DNA of 64,000 nucleotides, taken from Lyngbya confervoides BDU141951 (lineage in GTDB: Bacteria > Cyanobacteriota > Cyanobacteriia > Thermosynechococcales > Thermosynechococcaceae). Location: NCBI RefSeq assembly GCF_000817775.3, contig NZ_JTHE03000121.1, positions 36,328 to 100,327 on the forward strand, in the 5' to 3' direction. Shown here one piece after another: positions 45,557-54,237 of this stretch. Each line of letters begins with the position of its first letter. The first letter of the stretch is position 1. A program made the translations under genes and the position numbers. The notes beneath the pieces were generated by a model. The model did not search any database. It saw only the letters and a list, made by a program, of their open reading frames with translations, and was not told the origin of the DNA.

Positions 45557-46375
45557 ATGGCCATCTCCGACCCAATACAGCAGCGTTCCGATCTCATTGG
45601 AACTCAGGTGATCACCCGAAATTCAGGGAGGAAGCTGGGAGTTGTCAACCAGATGTGGGTTGATGTGGATCAACGAGAAGTGGTAGCCCTGGGCGTGCGC
45701 AGCACCCTGGTGACTGGGGAACAACGATATATGCTTCTGACGAGCGTGAAGCAGATTGGCGATGTGGTTCTCGTGGAGGACGAAAATGCCATTGAGCCGG
45801 TTGATATCTACGGATGCAGCACGATCATTAACCACGAGGTGGTGACGGAGACGGGGGAGCTGTTGGGGAAGGTGCGGGGATTTAAGTTCGATCCCAACAC
45901 AGGCCATTTGACCGCCCTGGTGATTGCCTCCTTAGGACTGCCGCTCATTCCCTCCCAAGTGATCAGCACCTACGAGCTGCCCATTGACGAAATTGTTAGC
46001 AGCGGACCTGATCGCATTATTGTCTTCGAAGGCGCTGAGGAGCGGGTCAATCAGTTGACCGTAGGATTGATGGAGCGTTTGGGCTTGAGTACGCCGCCCT
46101 GGGAGTCGGATATGGAAGACTATATTCCCACCACGGTTTCCACTAGCAATCAGCTGGCGTCAGGAACGCGGCCCACCTACGCGCCGCCGCGTCAGGAGGA
46201 GCGCGAGAAGGAGCGGGTGCGAGTTGAGGACCGACCCCTGATGCGGGATGAATATCTGGAGCGGGACGCCTGGGCAGATGAAGGCGAGGCTCAAGAGGAT
46301 CAATACGAAGCGCAGCCTCTAAACCTGCCGGAACGCCAGAAAATTGCTGAGTATGAGCGCGAACCCGACTATTAA
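45557..46375 (+). CDS. PRC-barrel domain protein
   Basis: A 272-residue protein with two PRC-barrel repeats: LIGTQVITRNSGRKLGVVNQMWVD (about 11-34) and IINHEVVTETGELLGKVRGFKFD (about 95-117). The C-terminal 80 residues are charged and disordered (REEREKERVRVEDRP). PRC-barrels occur in photosynthetic reaction-centre subunit H and ribosome maturation proteins. Many cyanobacteria have such a protein; its role, possibly in thylakoid function, is not established. Confidence 0.82.
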   Translation: MAISDPIQQRSDLIGTQVITRNSGRKLGVVNQMWVDVDQREVVALGVRSTLVTGEQRYMLLTSVKQIGDVVLVEDENAIEPVDIYGCSTIINHEVVTETGELLGKVRGFKFDPNTGHLTALVIASLGLPLIPSQVISTYELPIDEIVSSGPDRIIVFEGAEERVNQLTVGLMERLGLSTPPWESDMEDYIPTTVSTSNQLASGTRPTYAPPRQEEREKERVRVEDRPLMRDEYLERDAWADEGEAQEDQYEAQPLNLPERQKIAEYEREPDY

Positions 46376-46378
46376 TGC

Positions 46379-46446
46379 ATGATGACGCTGAATGTATGAT
46401 GACGCTGAATGTATGACGACGCTTAACCTATGACGACGCTAACGGA
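46379..46446 (+). repeat. Four tandem 17-bp repeats spanning the proA start codon
   Basis: Units start at 46379, 46396, 46413 and 46430. The first two are identical (ATGATGACGCTGAATGT), the third and fourth diverge slightly (ATGACGACGCTTAACCT, ATGACGACGCTAACGGA), and the fourth is the first 17 bases of proA. Each unit begins with ATG. Because 17 is not a multiple of three, upstream copies encode only short leader frames; the first reads MMTLNV and its stop overlaps the second ATG. Confidence 0.9.
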
Positions 46447-47734
46447 ATCTCTGGCAGAAATTGCCCAGCGCACCCGACAGGCGGCCCAGGGGCTGGCACC
46501 GCAAACCGCTGCAGCCAAAAATGCGGCCCTAGAGGCAATGGCCCAGGCGCTTGAGGCGGCAGCCCCCGATATTTTGGCTGCGAATCAGCGAGATTGTGCC
46601 CTTGCCCAAGAGCAAGGCATTCCCAGTGCGCTCTTCGCACGCTTAAAATTGAGTCAGACAAAATTAGAGGCCGCGATCGCTGGCGTGCGCAGCGTCGCTG
46701 CGTTGCCAGACCCCGTGGGCACGGTGCAGCTCCACCGTCAGCTGGATCAGGGACTGGTTTTAAAGCGTATTTCTGCACCCTTGGGGGTGTTGGGGGTCAT
46801 CTTTGAAGCGCGGCCCGATGCCGTGATGCAGATTGCCTCCCTGGCCATCAAATCTGGAAACGGGGTGATCTTGAAGGGGGGGCAGGAGGCGACCCATTCC
46901 TGCCGCGCCCTGGTAAGCGCGATACATCAGGGACTAGGGGCTACGGAAATTTCCCCAGAGGTGGTCGCCCTTCTAACCAGTCGCGAAGAAACGCGCGCCC
47001 TGCTGGGGATGGATCAGGCGGTGAACTTGATCATTCCCCGGGGTTCCAATAGTTTTGTCCGGTTTATTCAGGAAAATACTCGCATTCCGGTTCTCGGTCA
47101 CGCCGACGGCATTTGTCATCTCTATGTGGATGCGGCAGCTGATCTGGAGAAGGCCATTCCGATTACCGTGGATTCCAAGACGCAGTACCCGGCAGCTTGC
47201 AACGCCATCGAAACCCTGCTAGTCCATGCCGCGATCGCAGCCCAGGTCTTACCCCAGATCCATGAAGCCCTGCAAAAGGCAGGGGTGGTTCTCAAGGGGG
47301 ATGCGGCGACCCAGGCAATTATCCCCGTGGAATCTGCCACAGAGGAAGACTGGTCCACCGAGTACAGTGATTTGATCTTAGCGGTGCGGGTGGTGGACTC
47401 CCTTGAGGCTGCCATTGCCCATATCAATACCTATGGATCGGGCCACACCGATGCCATTGTGACCGAGGATAGGGCAGCTGCTACACAGTTTATGAACCAG
47501 GTGGACGCGGCGGGCGTATTCCACAACTGCTCAACCCGATTTGCCGACGGGTTCCGCTACGGCTTTGGGGCAGAGGTCGGCATTAGCACCCAGCGACTGC
47601 CGCCGCGCGGTCCCGTGGGATTAGAGGGGATTGTGACCTATAAATATCAACTGGAAGGTCAGGGGCAGATCGTCGCCAGCTATAGTGGGGAGAATGCCAA
47701 GGCATTTCTCCATCAGGATCTACCAATTTCTTAA
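46430..47734 (+). CDS. proA: Gamma-glutamyl phosphate reductase
   Basis: Second step of proline synthesis: reduces glutamate 5-phosphate to the semialdehyde with NADPH. 434 residues; [67 protein letters not shown] with the catalytic Cys, and [23 protein letters not shown] are all standard. I chose 46430 because it gives the family N-terminus; three upstream ATG copies come from a tandem repeat. Confidence 0.96.
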   Translation: MTTLTESLAEIAQRTRQAAQGLAPQTAAAKNAALEAMAQALEAAAPDILAANQRDCALAQEQGIPSALFARLKLSQTKLEAAIAGVRSVAALPDPVGTVQLHRQLDQGLVLKRISAPLGVLGVIFEARPDAVMQIASLAIKSGNGVILKGGQEATHSCRALVSAIHQGLGATEISPEVVALLTSREETRALLGMDQAVNLIIPRGSNSFVRFIQENTRIPVLGHADGICHLYVDAAADLEKAIPITVDSKTQYPAACNAIETLLVHAAIAAQVLPQIHEALQKAGVVLKGDAATQAIIPVESATEEDWSTEYSDLILAVRVVDSLEAAIAHINTYGSGHTDAIVTEDRAAATQFMNQVDAAGVFHNCSTRFADGFRYGFGAEVGISTQRLPPRGPVGLEGIVTYKYQLEGQGQIVASYSGENAKAFLHQDLPIS

Positions 47735-47997
47735 GATTTTCCAGGTTCCAGAATCGTTCCCGTTAAGCTAGGTCTAGCCATGGCCTTCGCAAGCGTTTTC
47801 CTCGCGCTGGTGTTCTGACGGGTTGCGGGTCTTCCTGGTTCTGATATCCTGCTGAGGGGAGAGGGGCTTGCGACCTTCGCCATTTGTCTTTGCAATGGAT
47901 TGAATTTTCTGTGTCTAAGCTTGATCTGACCCTTCCCCCTGAACGTTTTACGCCTGTCTCTAGCTTGCCAACGACAGTCACGCTTCCCCCCCTGCCC

Positions 47998-49038
47998 ATG
48001 CACCGTCCCTTGCTCTTGATCGGGCATGGAACACGTAATACACAGGGGAGACAGGCCTTTATGGATTTTGCACAGGCTTATCAAGCCTTAGATACTTCGC
48101 GACCGGTGTTTCCCTGTTTCCTGGAACTCACAGGGCCCTCTATTCAAGAGGTGGTGGATCGATGCGTTGCCCAGGGATATACCGAGCTATCAGCCCTACC
48201 CTTTTTGTTGTTTGCAGCCCGGCACAATAAGTTTGATGTTACGAACGAACTGGACCGCTGTCGATCTCGACATCCGCAGCTCAAGTTTCACTACGGTCGG
48301 CATTTAGGCATTGCCCCTAGTCTGCTGGATCTCTGGCGATTGCGGCTTGCGGAGTTGGACACCCTTGAGGCGAACCCCCGGCAAATTTCGCGCGCTGAGA
48401 CGGTGCTGCTGTTTGTGGGACGCGGATCTAGTGACCCCGACGCGAATAGTGATGTGTGCAAGATGGCGCGGATGCTTTGGGAAGGCAGCAACTACCTGAC
48501 CCTAGAAACCTGCTTCATTGGAATTACCCATCCCCGCCTAGAGGAAGGCTTTCGTCGAGCCAGACTCTATCAGCCCAAGCGAATTGTGGTGCTGCCTTAC
48601 TTTCTATTCACCGGGGCGTTGGTGGAAAAGATTTTTACAATTGCACAGGCTGAGCAGGAGAAAAATCCCGAAACGCTGGTATCCTGTCTACCCGAGATGG
48701 GGATTCAGCCAGAGCTGATGCAGCTGGTGCGCGATCGCGAAATTGAAACTCAACTGGGCACCGTTGCCATGAATTGCGAACTGTGTAAGTTTCGCTTGAC
48801 TGCCCTGGAAGCAGGGGGGGATTCTCCTCTGCATAGCCATGAGCCTGCTGTCCCTGAGCATGGGCCGGGGCATTTTCACGCGGCCCATGCCCCTGACTCC
48901 CACGGATCTCATCACTCCCACGGGTCTCATCACTCCCATGGACATCAAGACACCCATGGACATCATCACCATGAGCATTCCCACCTGAATGTGGATCAAC
49001 CTGCCGATTATCATCAACGCATTTGGCAGGTGCCCTAA
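47998..49038 (+). CDS. cbiX: Sirohydrochlorin chelatase (CbiX/SirB type) with His-rich tail
   Basis: A 346-residue protein with two CbiX half-domains. The first has [12 protein letters not shown] (catalytic His10) and [15 protein letters not shown]; the second has [16 protein letters not shown] and [16 protein letters not shown]. It inserts cobalt (cobalamin) or iron (siroheme) into sirohydrochlorin. The C-terminal 70 residues hold more than 20 His in [17 protein letters not shown] and related units, a metal-storage or metal-delivery tail. ATG 47998 is chosen; the open frame extends upstream to 47884 but those residues look unrelated. It lies 5 bp before menH. Confidence 0.88.
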   Translation: MHRPLLLIGHGTRNTQGRQAFMDFAQAYQALDTSRPVFPCFLELTGPSIQEVVDRCVAQGYTELSALPFLLFAARHNKFDVTNELDRCRSRHPQLKFHYGRHLGIAPSLLDLWRLRLAELDTLEANPRQISRAETVLLFVGRGSSDPDANSDVCKMARMLWEGSNYLTLETCFIGITHPRLEEGFRRARLYQPKRIVVLPYFLFTGALVEKIFTIAQAEQEKNPETLVSCLPEMGIQPELMQLVRDREIETQLGTVAMNCELCKFRLTALEAGGDSPLHSHEPAVPEHGPGHFHAAHAPDSHGSHHSHGSHHSHGHQDTHGHHHHEHSHLNVDQPADYHQRIWQVP

Positions 49039-49043
49039 CCGCC

Positions 49044-49907
49044 ATGTCCTCGCTTCGTGGCTGCGGCGATACGATCATTGATCTAGAGCCAATTCACTAT
49101 CACATTCAAACCTGGGGCGATCGCCCACAAACGGAGGCTGATCCGCTAGGGCAGCCCACCGTTTTGTTCTTACACGGATTTATGGGCTGTGCCCAAGACT
49201 ATGCTGCGATCGCCGCCCAAATCAGCCGCCGCTACTACTGCATTGCGGTTGATTTGCCCGGCCACGGCCAGACGCGCACGGCCCAGACGCATTACACCCT
49301 GGAGACCATTGCCCAAAGCTTACGGCAGCTTGTAGAACAGTGGCAGGTTACCCCCTGTCATCTGGTGGGCTACTCCATGGGAGGGCGGCTGGCTCTGTAT
49401 CTGGCGTTGCATAGTCCCCAGGTCTGGAATCGGGTTGTGCTGGAGTCTGCATCTCCGGGACTGGCAACCGCCGGCGAGCAGCAGCAGCGACGACAGCGCG
49501 ACGGCCTGTTAGCCGAGCGGCTAGGGGCAATGAAGTCGGGGTCTGGGGAATTCGCGGCTTTTCTAAATGCGTGGTATGGGCAACCGCTGTTTGCCAGAAT
49601 TCAGCAGCATCAGGATTACGCAGCTCTGCTTTTACGGCGGCGGCGAAATTGCCCGACAGAACTGGCGCGATCGCTGCGCTATTTGGGACTGGGCAGTCAG
49701 CCGTCTCTGTGGAACCAGCTTTCCCAATGCTCGGTGCCCACCCTTTTGTTAGTGGGCGAACAAGATCGAAAATTTGTGGACATTAATCAGCAGATGCGCG
49801 ATCGCAATGCCCGGTTTCAACTGGCAATTGGTCCGAACTGTGGACATGTCGTGCATTTTGAGGCGGCGGATTTTTACTTAGCAAGCCTGAGGCAATTTTT
49901 ACCGTAG
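49044..49907 (+). CDS. menH: 2-succinyl-6-hydroxy-2,4-cyclohexadiene-1-carboxylate synthase
   Basis: An alpha/beta hydrolase of 287 residues that performs an elimination step in phylloquinone (menaquinone pathway) synthesis, the PSI quinone. FLHGFMGCAQDY (oxyanion region), DLPGHGQT, the nucleophile elbow GYSMGGRLAL, and the catalytic His in GPNCGHVVHFE are visible. The MenH assignment rests on GYSMGGR and the GHG region; a generic hydrolase is the alternative. It follows the chelatase gene by 5 bp, likely one transcript. Confidence 0.8.
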   Translation: MSSLRGCGDTIIDLEPIHYHIQTWGDRPQTEADPLGQPTVLFLHGFMGCAQDYAAIAAQISRRYYCIAVDLPGHGQTRTAQTHYTLETIAQSLRQLVEQWQVTPCHLVGYSMGGRLALYLALHSPQVWNRVVLESASPGLATAGEQQQRRQRDGLLAERLGAMKSGSGEFAAFLNAWYGQPLFARIQQHQDYAALLLRRRRNCPTELARSLRYLGLGSQPSLWNQLSQCSVPTLLLVGEQDRKFVDINQQMRDRNARFQLAIGPNCGHVVHFEAADFYLASLRQFLP

Positions 49908-49953
49908 GACGTTAGCTGGTTGAACGGATCTTACGCGACTGGATATTTCGCGG

Positions 49954-50283
49954 TTACATGCGAGTTAGCAAGTTAACCTTGGCCCGTTTACCCGGCTCTA
50001 AACCCACTAGCTCACTGAGGTCTAGCCAGCCGTCCTTAACAAGCCTCGATAGCGTGTAAAGCAAGAAAGACTCTCTATCGTCATACTTACCGTCAATATC
50101 ATGCCTGCGGGCACTCAAGAAGTCATGGAGCTGCCAAACTTCCTCTGTACCCGTTAATTGGGTGGCTCGCTGACGAACATCCTCCACCAAGGCGCTCACT
50201 TCCCGAGCATAGGCATTTTCCAGCGCAGTCTTAACAATAATTTTCTCTTCACTACTCCAGTAAATTTCAGCCTGCTGCGTCAT
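49954..50283 (-). CDS. frp: Fluorescence recovery protein (FRP)
   Basis: A 109-residue helical protein. EVWQLHDFLSARRHDIDGKYDDRES and the C-terminal GWLDLSELVGLEPGKRAKVNLL are diagnostic for FRP, which binds the C-terminal domain of photoactivated OCP, speeds its return to the orange form and so ends energy quenching at the phycobilisome. It lies 157 bp downstream of ocp on the same strand, with a strong hairpin in between. Confidence 0.96.
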   Translation of the reverse strand: MTQQAEIYWSSEEKIIVKTALENAYAREVSALVEDVRQRATQLTGTEEVWQLHDFLSARRHDIDGKYDDRESFLLYTLSRLVKDGWLDLSELVGLEPGKRAKVNLLTRM

Positions 50284-50376
50284 CTTCTTAAAACTTAACT
50301 CTCGCTTGTTTATGATAACGAAAAGGAGGACTGAAGACGAACGTTACAAAACAACAGCGGTGTCTCTTTCCCATAA

Positions 50377-50416
50377 AGCCCTTGAGACTTTATAGGAAAA
50401 TTAAGTCTCAAGGGCT
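50377..50416 (-). terminator. Strong hairpin between ocp and frp
   Basis: AGCCCTTGAGACTT (50377-50390) pairs with AAGTCTCAAGGGCT (50403-50416), a perfect 14-bp stem with a 12-nt loop; TTTATGGG follows on the minus strand. It lies 24 bp after the ocp stop and 93 bp before the frp start. It may end most ocp transcripts, leaving frp to a weaker read-through or its own promoter. Confidence 0.8.
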
Positions 50417-50440
50417 CAACCTGAACGCAGATCAAACCTT

Positions 50441-51400
50441 TTAGCGCATGAGGTTCAGGAGTTCTTTCGGCGAGGCTAACAAGTCAATCGCGACAAAGAA
50501 GATCTGGTTCTCAGGATTCAGCAAAAACCGCCAAGCAATATCCATACCAACGCTGGCACCAAACCAAGGCGTTTGACACTTACCTGTCACCTTGACCTGG
50601 AGATATCCGTCCTCCGCCGATTCAGAGACACCACGCTCAGGAATCAGGTTGAGATTCTGACATTCTTCTTTGAAGAAACGGAGGACAGCATCTTTCCCCA
50701 CAATGGGTTTGCGAAAGGGGGGCTGGAGTGCGCCATCCGGGGCAAAGAGCTGAATCAAGGCGTCAAAATCATTGGCATTCAGGTTGTTCATGTAGCTGAG
50801 AACCGTTTCATTCGAGACGCCCTCGATGGAAACTTGAGTTCGCCGTGACATTTCCTTAGGAGGAGAAACGGGCTCAGAAACAGCGGTGAAGCTTCCCAAC
50901 TTGCTGGTGTCAAACCCCATATCGACTACTGAGTTTCGCAACACCGTAATCTGCTGACCTGGTTCCAAATTGCGAATGGCCTGTAACACAGCCGCAGCAT
51001 TAGCAGAAAGCTTGTACCCTTCAGGAATTGGAGCAACGTAGCCCTTATCCATCCACTGTCCTAGCTGATACCAGAAGCCCAGCTTGATGTTAGGAGTCCA
51101 AGTTGCGTAGGTGCGGGAAATTTCCGTGTCTGCACGGTTCGCTAAATCACACATGGTCTGGGTTTGTTCCAGAGGTGTCATCTGCTTGATTTGCTCTAAG
51201 GTCCGTTCAGCAAACTGCATACTAGCGGCCCCTGGCGCAGCAATTGTAATGGTTTTTCCCATTTCTAAATAGGCAAACCAAATCAATGCTAATTGGTCTT
51301 CCGCACTCAACTGATTGAAGCGGGCCGTCGTTGCTGGCACTGCGTCCGCAGACAGGGTCGATGGGAAGATATTCCTTGCAGAATCAATTGTGTAAGACAT
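50441..51400 (-). CDS. ocp: Orange carotenoid protein
   Basis: A 319-residue blue-light-activated photoprotective protein that carries a ketocarotenoid and quenches phycobilisome excitation. The N-terminal all-helical domain (about 15-165) contains LSAEDQLALIWFAYLEMGKTITIAAPGA and RTYATWTPNIKLGFWYQLG. The C-terminal NTF2-like domain (about 195-317) has YMNNLNANDFDALIQLFAPDGAL and MDIAWRFLLNPENQIFF. The linker and length match OCP1 with its FRP partner. Confidence 0.98.
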   Translation of the reverse strand: MSYTIDSARNIFPSTLSADAVPATTARFNQLSAEDQLALIWFAYLEMGKTITIAAPGAASMQFAERTLEQIKQMTPLEQTQTMCDLANRADTEISRTYATWTPNIKLGFWYQLGQWMDKGYVAPIPEGYKLSANAAAVLQAIRNLEPGQQITVLRNSVVDMGFDTSKLGSFTAVSEPVSPPKEMSRRTQVSIEGVSNETVLSYMNNLNANDFDALIQLFAPDGALQPPFRKPIVGKDAVLRFFKEECQNLNLIPERGVSESAEDGYLQVKVTGKCQTPWFGASVGMDIAWRFLLNPENQIFFVAIDLLASPKELLNLMR

Positions 51401-52094
51401 TTACTTAAGTCCTGAATGTAAAGCAGACAGTCAACAGAAAGGGCGAAACACAATATTTTGAAGCTAAGGCTGCTTGACCTTGACCCCAAAAAGCCCTCTC
51501 ATCAGTTTCGCCTTTCATCATAAGGGTAAGAGAGGAAATGGTTAAATCTGATACGGTCAGCCAAGCATAGACTAAAGTCATTAAAAAGCAAAACATATAT
51601 TTATGGCAATCAATATTAGGATCCATCACAATAGAAATACATCAATATTCGCAATGTGCAAAAGGTTCTCCCTGTCCTTGGCAGGGAGATTTTCATGATC
51701 ACTGCAGCGCCCGTCAGTACCGGAAGGGGTGAAGGGAACAGGGGTTTTGCCAACACCGCCCAATTGATAGATACAGTCACGCGATCGCCTCCATCCCCGT
51801 CTACCTTCACGGAGGATGAGTCCCTAGCTAAACCGCGTCAGTCCTTCGTCAACCAAAACCAACCGATAAGTTTGGCTTATGCCATGAGACAGGCTGGCGG
51901 GACTTGACGACCGCTTGCAAGGATCGGTATTGACCTGTCGCGTCACCGTGTTGAGTCCGGCCAAGGGCTGGTATTGTGTCCCACTGAGCTGAGGGGTGAT
52001 GCGGTTGTCCAGTCTGCCCTCTTTTCATGCGTTGGGATTAACGGCTAGACAGGTATTGTGTAAGGACAGATGAAGTGCTTTTTGGAGAACATCC
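51401..52094. other. Intergenic region upstream of ocp
   Basis: No confident gene lies in these 694 bp. The ocp promoter should be at the left. A hairpin TCTCCCTG/CAGGGAGA (51667-51689) is followed by TTTTC. GGTATTG occurs three times (about 51926, 51971 and 52051), twice as GGTATTGTGT. The pattern could mark a small RNA. Frames at 51405-51629 (-) and 51656-51907 (+) are unconvincing. Confidence 0.4.
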
Positions 52095-52811
52095 ATGCAG
52101 CCAGAACAGGAACAAGAAATTGCTAAACTCCGCGCCCTCAAGGTTGCGCCTAAGCAAATTGCTCGCAAGTTAGGGCTACGCCCCGCTGAGGTTTCAGCAA
52201 TCCTGCAGAAGCTTTCTCAGCAGACTCCAAATTCTGACACCGATGAACTGCCCCCGGTCAAAGAATGCTGGGTCAATTCAGCGGCAGCCGAACATTTTTT
52301 TGGCGAAGGCAACCATATTGAGGATCAAACCTCTGAAGATGAGGCATTTCAAGAAGGGGCGGCAAGTTCAGGCTTGGCTATTGTGGTTGTCGCCCGAGAA
52401 GTTCGCTTTGGGACCTTTGTAGTTTGCTCCTATCTGGTGGATTACTGGTGCTTGGGAATCAAGAACACCCTTGGCCCCAAAACGGTCAATGCAACCAAGT
52501 ACACCAGATTTTTGCAGCATATTTACGAGCCATTTGAGGCCAAGCCGCAACAAATTTCTCTAGAGCAGGCTCAGGCGATCGCGTTGGGTGCTGTAGACTA
52601 CGCACAAACGCTTGGCTTTAAGCCCCATCGGGATTTTGATCAAACTCGAAAATATCTGGGAACCTGGGATGGAAGCCTGCGGATTGAATTCGGAAAAAAT
52701 GGAAAACCCTTTTATTTCTGCGGTCCCCACGATAATTCCAGACAGATTATGGAAACGCTGCGCCAAACTGTTGGAGACGGCAACTTCGACTTTGTGACTA
52801 CGCCATTTTAG
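52095..52811 (+). CDS. Hypothetical protein with N-terminal helix-turn-helix
   Basis: A 238-residue protein. Residues about 5-42 look like a helix-turn-helix (EIAKLRALKVAPKQIARKLG, RPAEVSAILQKLS). After an acidic linker, a larger domain begins SGLAIVVVAREVRFGTFVVCSYLVDYWCLGIKN. I recall this domain from hypothetical proteins in diverse bacteria, often with metal-binding or SEC-C tails, with no function. FYFCGPHDNSRQIMETL near the end is striking. It may be a regulator, but this is unsupported beyond the N-terminus. Confidence 0.6.
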   Translation: MQPEQEQEIAKLRALKVAPKQIARKLGLRPAEVSAILQKLSQQTPNSDTDELPPVKECWVNSAAAEHFFGEGNHIEDQTSEDEAFQEGAASSGLAIVVVAREVRFGTFVVCSYLVDYWCLGIKNTLGPKTVNATKYTRFLQHIYEPFEAKPQQISLEQAQAIALGAVDYAQTLGFKPHRDFDQTRKYLGTWDGSLRIEFGKNGKPFYFCGPHDNSRQIMETLRQTVGDGNFDFVTTPF

Positions 52812-52829
52812 CGCCTAACTTAAACCGCT

Positions 52830-53924
52830 CTACCTCAAGCGCTTTAGCTGATCTTGAGCCGCCTGATATTTCTCGGTCTGTTTTTTCGCTTTGAAAATAG
52901 TCGCTGCCTTTTCAAAGTGGGGAATCGAGTCTCTCCCGCCACCCGCTCTCAGGTGTGCTAGCCCAAGATTGTAGTGACCTTCACCCAAACTGGGATCCAC
53001 CTGAACCGCCTGATAGAAGTCGGCGATCGCGGCGTAGTCATCCCGCTGGGTTAGGTGAATATCGCCGCGCACCATGTAGGCTTCGTAGTAGTTGGGGTCA
53101 AGGCGAATCACCTGATCCAGGGCGGCGGTCGCCCCTGGAATATCCCGCTGTCTGCGCCGGAAATCCGCCTGGGCCATCAAATCCTGGATGAGCGCCTGAT
53201 GGGGCGACGACTTAGCAAAAGAGAGCTGATGGCGCGGCAATAGTCCATAGACAAGCTGAACCGGTAATCCCAGATTGGCCCCAGACTTGACAAAAATTCC
53301 AGGGTTGAGGCTTTCGTCCTGGGGGTTGATGCTTGCATCGGCTCGACCGTGAATCCCAATCAGTTGCCCCTCCTGATTGAGAACCGGGCCACCGCTCATG
53401 CCTGGCAGCGTTTGATTGTTATAGATCAGACCATAGCCATCCGCCAGTGCAGTCTTCGCTTGCGCCATGAGCTTGCCGTCGGTGAAGCTATAAACGGGCT
53501 CTGTAATGGCAGCGGTGGTGGCCGGAAATCCAGCCACAAAAACAGAACTGCCTTCTGTGAGGGGTGCTTGGCTGATGACCGCGATCTCATAGCTGTCTGC
53601 ACTCTGGAATTGAGCGATCGCCAGGTCTGCCTGGGAATGGGATTGGATGGAGTCTGGCGTGAGCCGATGGGATTTTCCATCCGGCGTCACCACCTGGTAA
53701 GGCCCTGGCTCTGCTAAAACATGAGCTGCTGTTAGCAGCGTATATTGATTTCCCTGCCGCTGAATCAGAATACCGGAGCCGGAGGACGTTGGGTGCTGGA
53801 TGCGCACCGTAATTTTCTGCGCGATCGCATTGATCCTCGCATCTGAGACTGCGTGGGCAGGATGAGGGGCAGCGATCGCTAGGGAGACTCCTAGCAGGAA
53901 AGTCGGCAACAGAAAGCGAGACAT
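52830..53924 (-). CDS. Exported trypsin-like serine protease with TPR repeats
   Basis: A 364-residue exported protein. The signal peptide ends near HPAHA (about 26). The trypsin fold (about 30-240) has the His of LLTAAHVLAE, the Asp of SQADLAIAQF and the Ser of LPGMSGGPVLNQEG, so the catalytic triad is intact. TPR-type repeats follow (about 250-350; PNYYEAYMVRGDIHLTQRDDYAAIADF, GEGHYNLGLAHLRAGG). It probably processes periplasmic proteins. Convergent with the preceding gene. Confidence 0.86.
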   Translation of the reverse strand: MSRFLLPTFLLGVSLAIAAPHPAHAVSDARINAIAQKITVRIQHPTSSGSGILIQRQGNQYTLLTAAHVLAEPGPYQVVTPDGKSHRLTPDSIQSHSQADLAIAQFQSADSYEIAVISQAPLTEGSSVFVAGFPATTAAITEPVYSFTDGKLMAQAKTALADGYGLIYNNQTLPGMSGGPVLNQEGQLIGIHGRADASINPQDESLNPGIFVKSGANLGLPVQLVYGLLPRHQLSFAKSSPHQALIQDLMAQADFRRRQRDIPGATAALDQVIRLDPNYYEAYMVRGDIHLTQRDDYAAIADFYQAVQVDPSLGEGHYNLGLAHLRAGGGRDSIPHFEKAATIFKAKKQTEKYQAAQDQLKRLR

Positions 53925-53981
53925 AGGAAGGATCAATGGCAACGTCCCATGAGTTTAGCTCGTGATCCCCCCTCAACAGCC

Positions 53982-54122
53982 AATCATGATTGGTCTGCTT
54001 CTAGTCGCAGACTTGAGTGTGGCTACACCACTGATAGAGATGTTGCAGCCGCCCAGGTCATACGTACCCGTGGATTGCGGGGAATGGAAACTGCCTGTGA
54101 TAGTCGTTCTGACGGGGAATAG
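53982..54122 (+). pseudogene. tnpB: Remnant of tnpB (IS200/IS605-type), C-terminal part only
   Basis: In the frame ending TAG at 54120-54122 the residues ECGYTTDRDVAAAQVIRTRG are visible, the zinc-finger/RuvC III end of TnpB, where the usual form is CxxCGxxxDRDxNAA. Upstream there is no open TnpB frame, so only the 3' end survives. It lies between the serine protease and the GH84 gene. A structured tail typical of the TnpB guide RNA follows. Confidence 0.7.
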
Positions 54123-54237
54123 CATCTGCTGTTCTAGCTAAGTGGCGTTGACCCTGCGGGGTCATAATCCAGGAACTCTCAGTCGTGAGGCGGGGAAGCC
54201 CCCACTGTATTCTTTGATTCAGGGGCGGGAGTAGTCA
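54123..54237 (+). ncRNA. Possible omega-RNA / right-end structure of the tnpB remnant
   Basis: Directly after the tnpB stop comes a region with the hairpin GGCGGGGAAGCCCCC (54189-54203) and later GGGGCGGGAGTAGTCAC. Similar G-rich structured tails follow many cyanobacterial tnpB genes, where they form the right end and the scaffold of the guide RNA. It touches the GH84 stop codon at 54235-54237. Without an active TnpB it is probably inert. Confidence 0.35.

Noticed and set aside
51405..51629. A 74-residue minus-strand ORF in the ocp promoter region with a hydrophobic stretch.
   Set aside because: It ends next to the ocp start and would occupy the promoter and leader; no family resemblance.
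51656..51907. An 83-residue ORF upstream of ocp.
   Set aside because: Composition looks random (Ser/Thr/Pro/Gln), the first start is GTG without a ribosome binding site, and a hairpin lies inside its 5' end.
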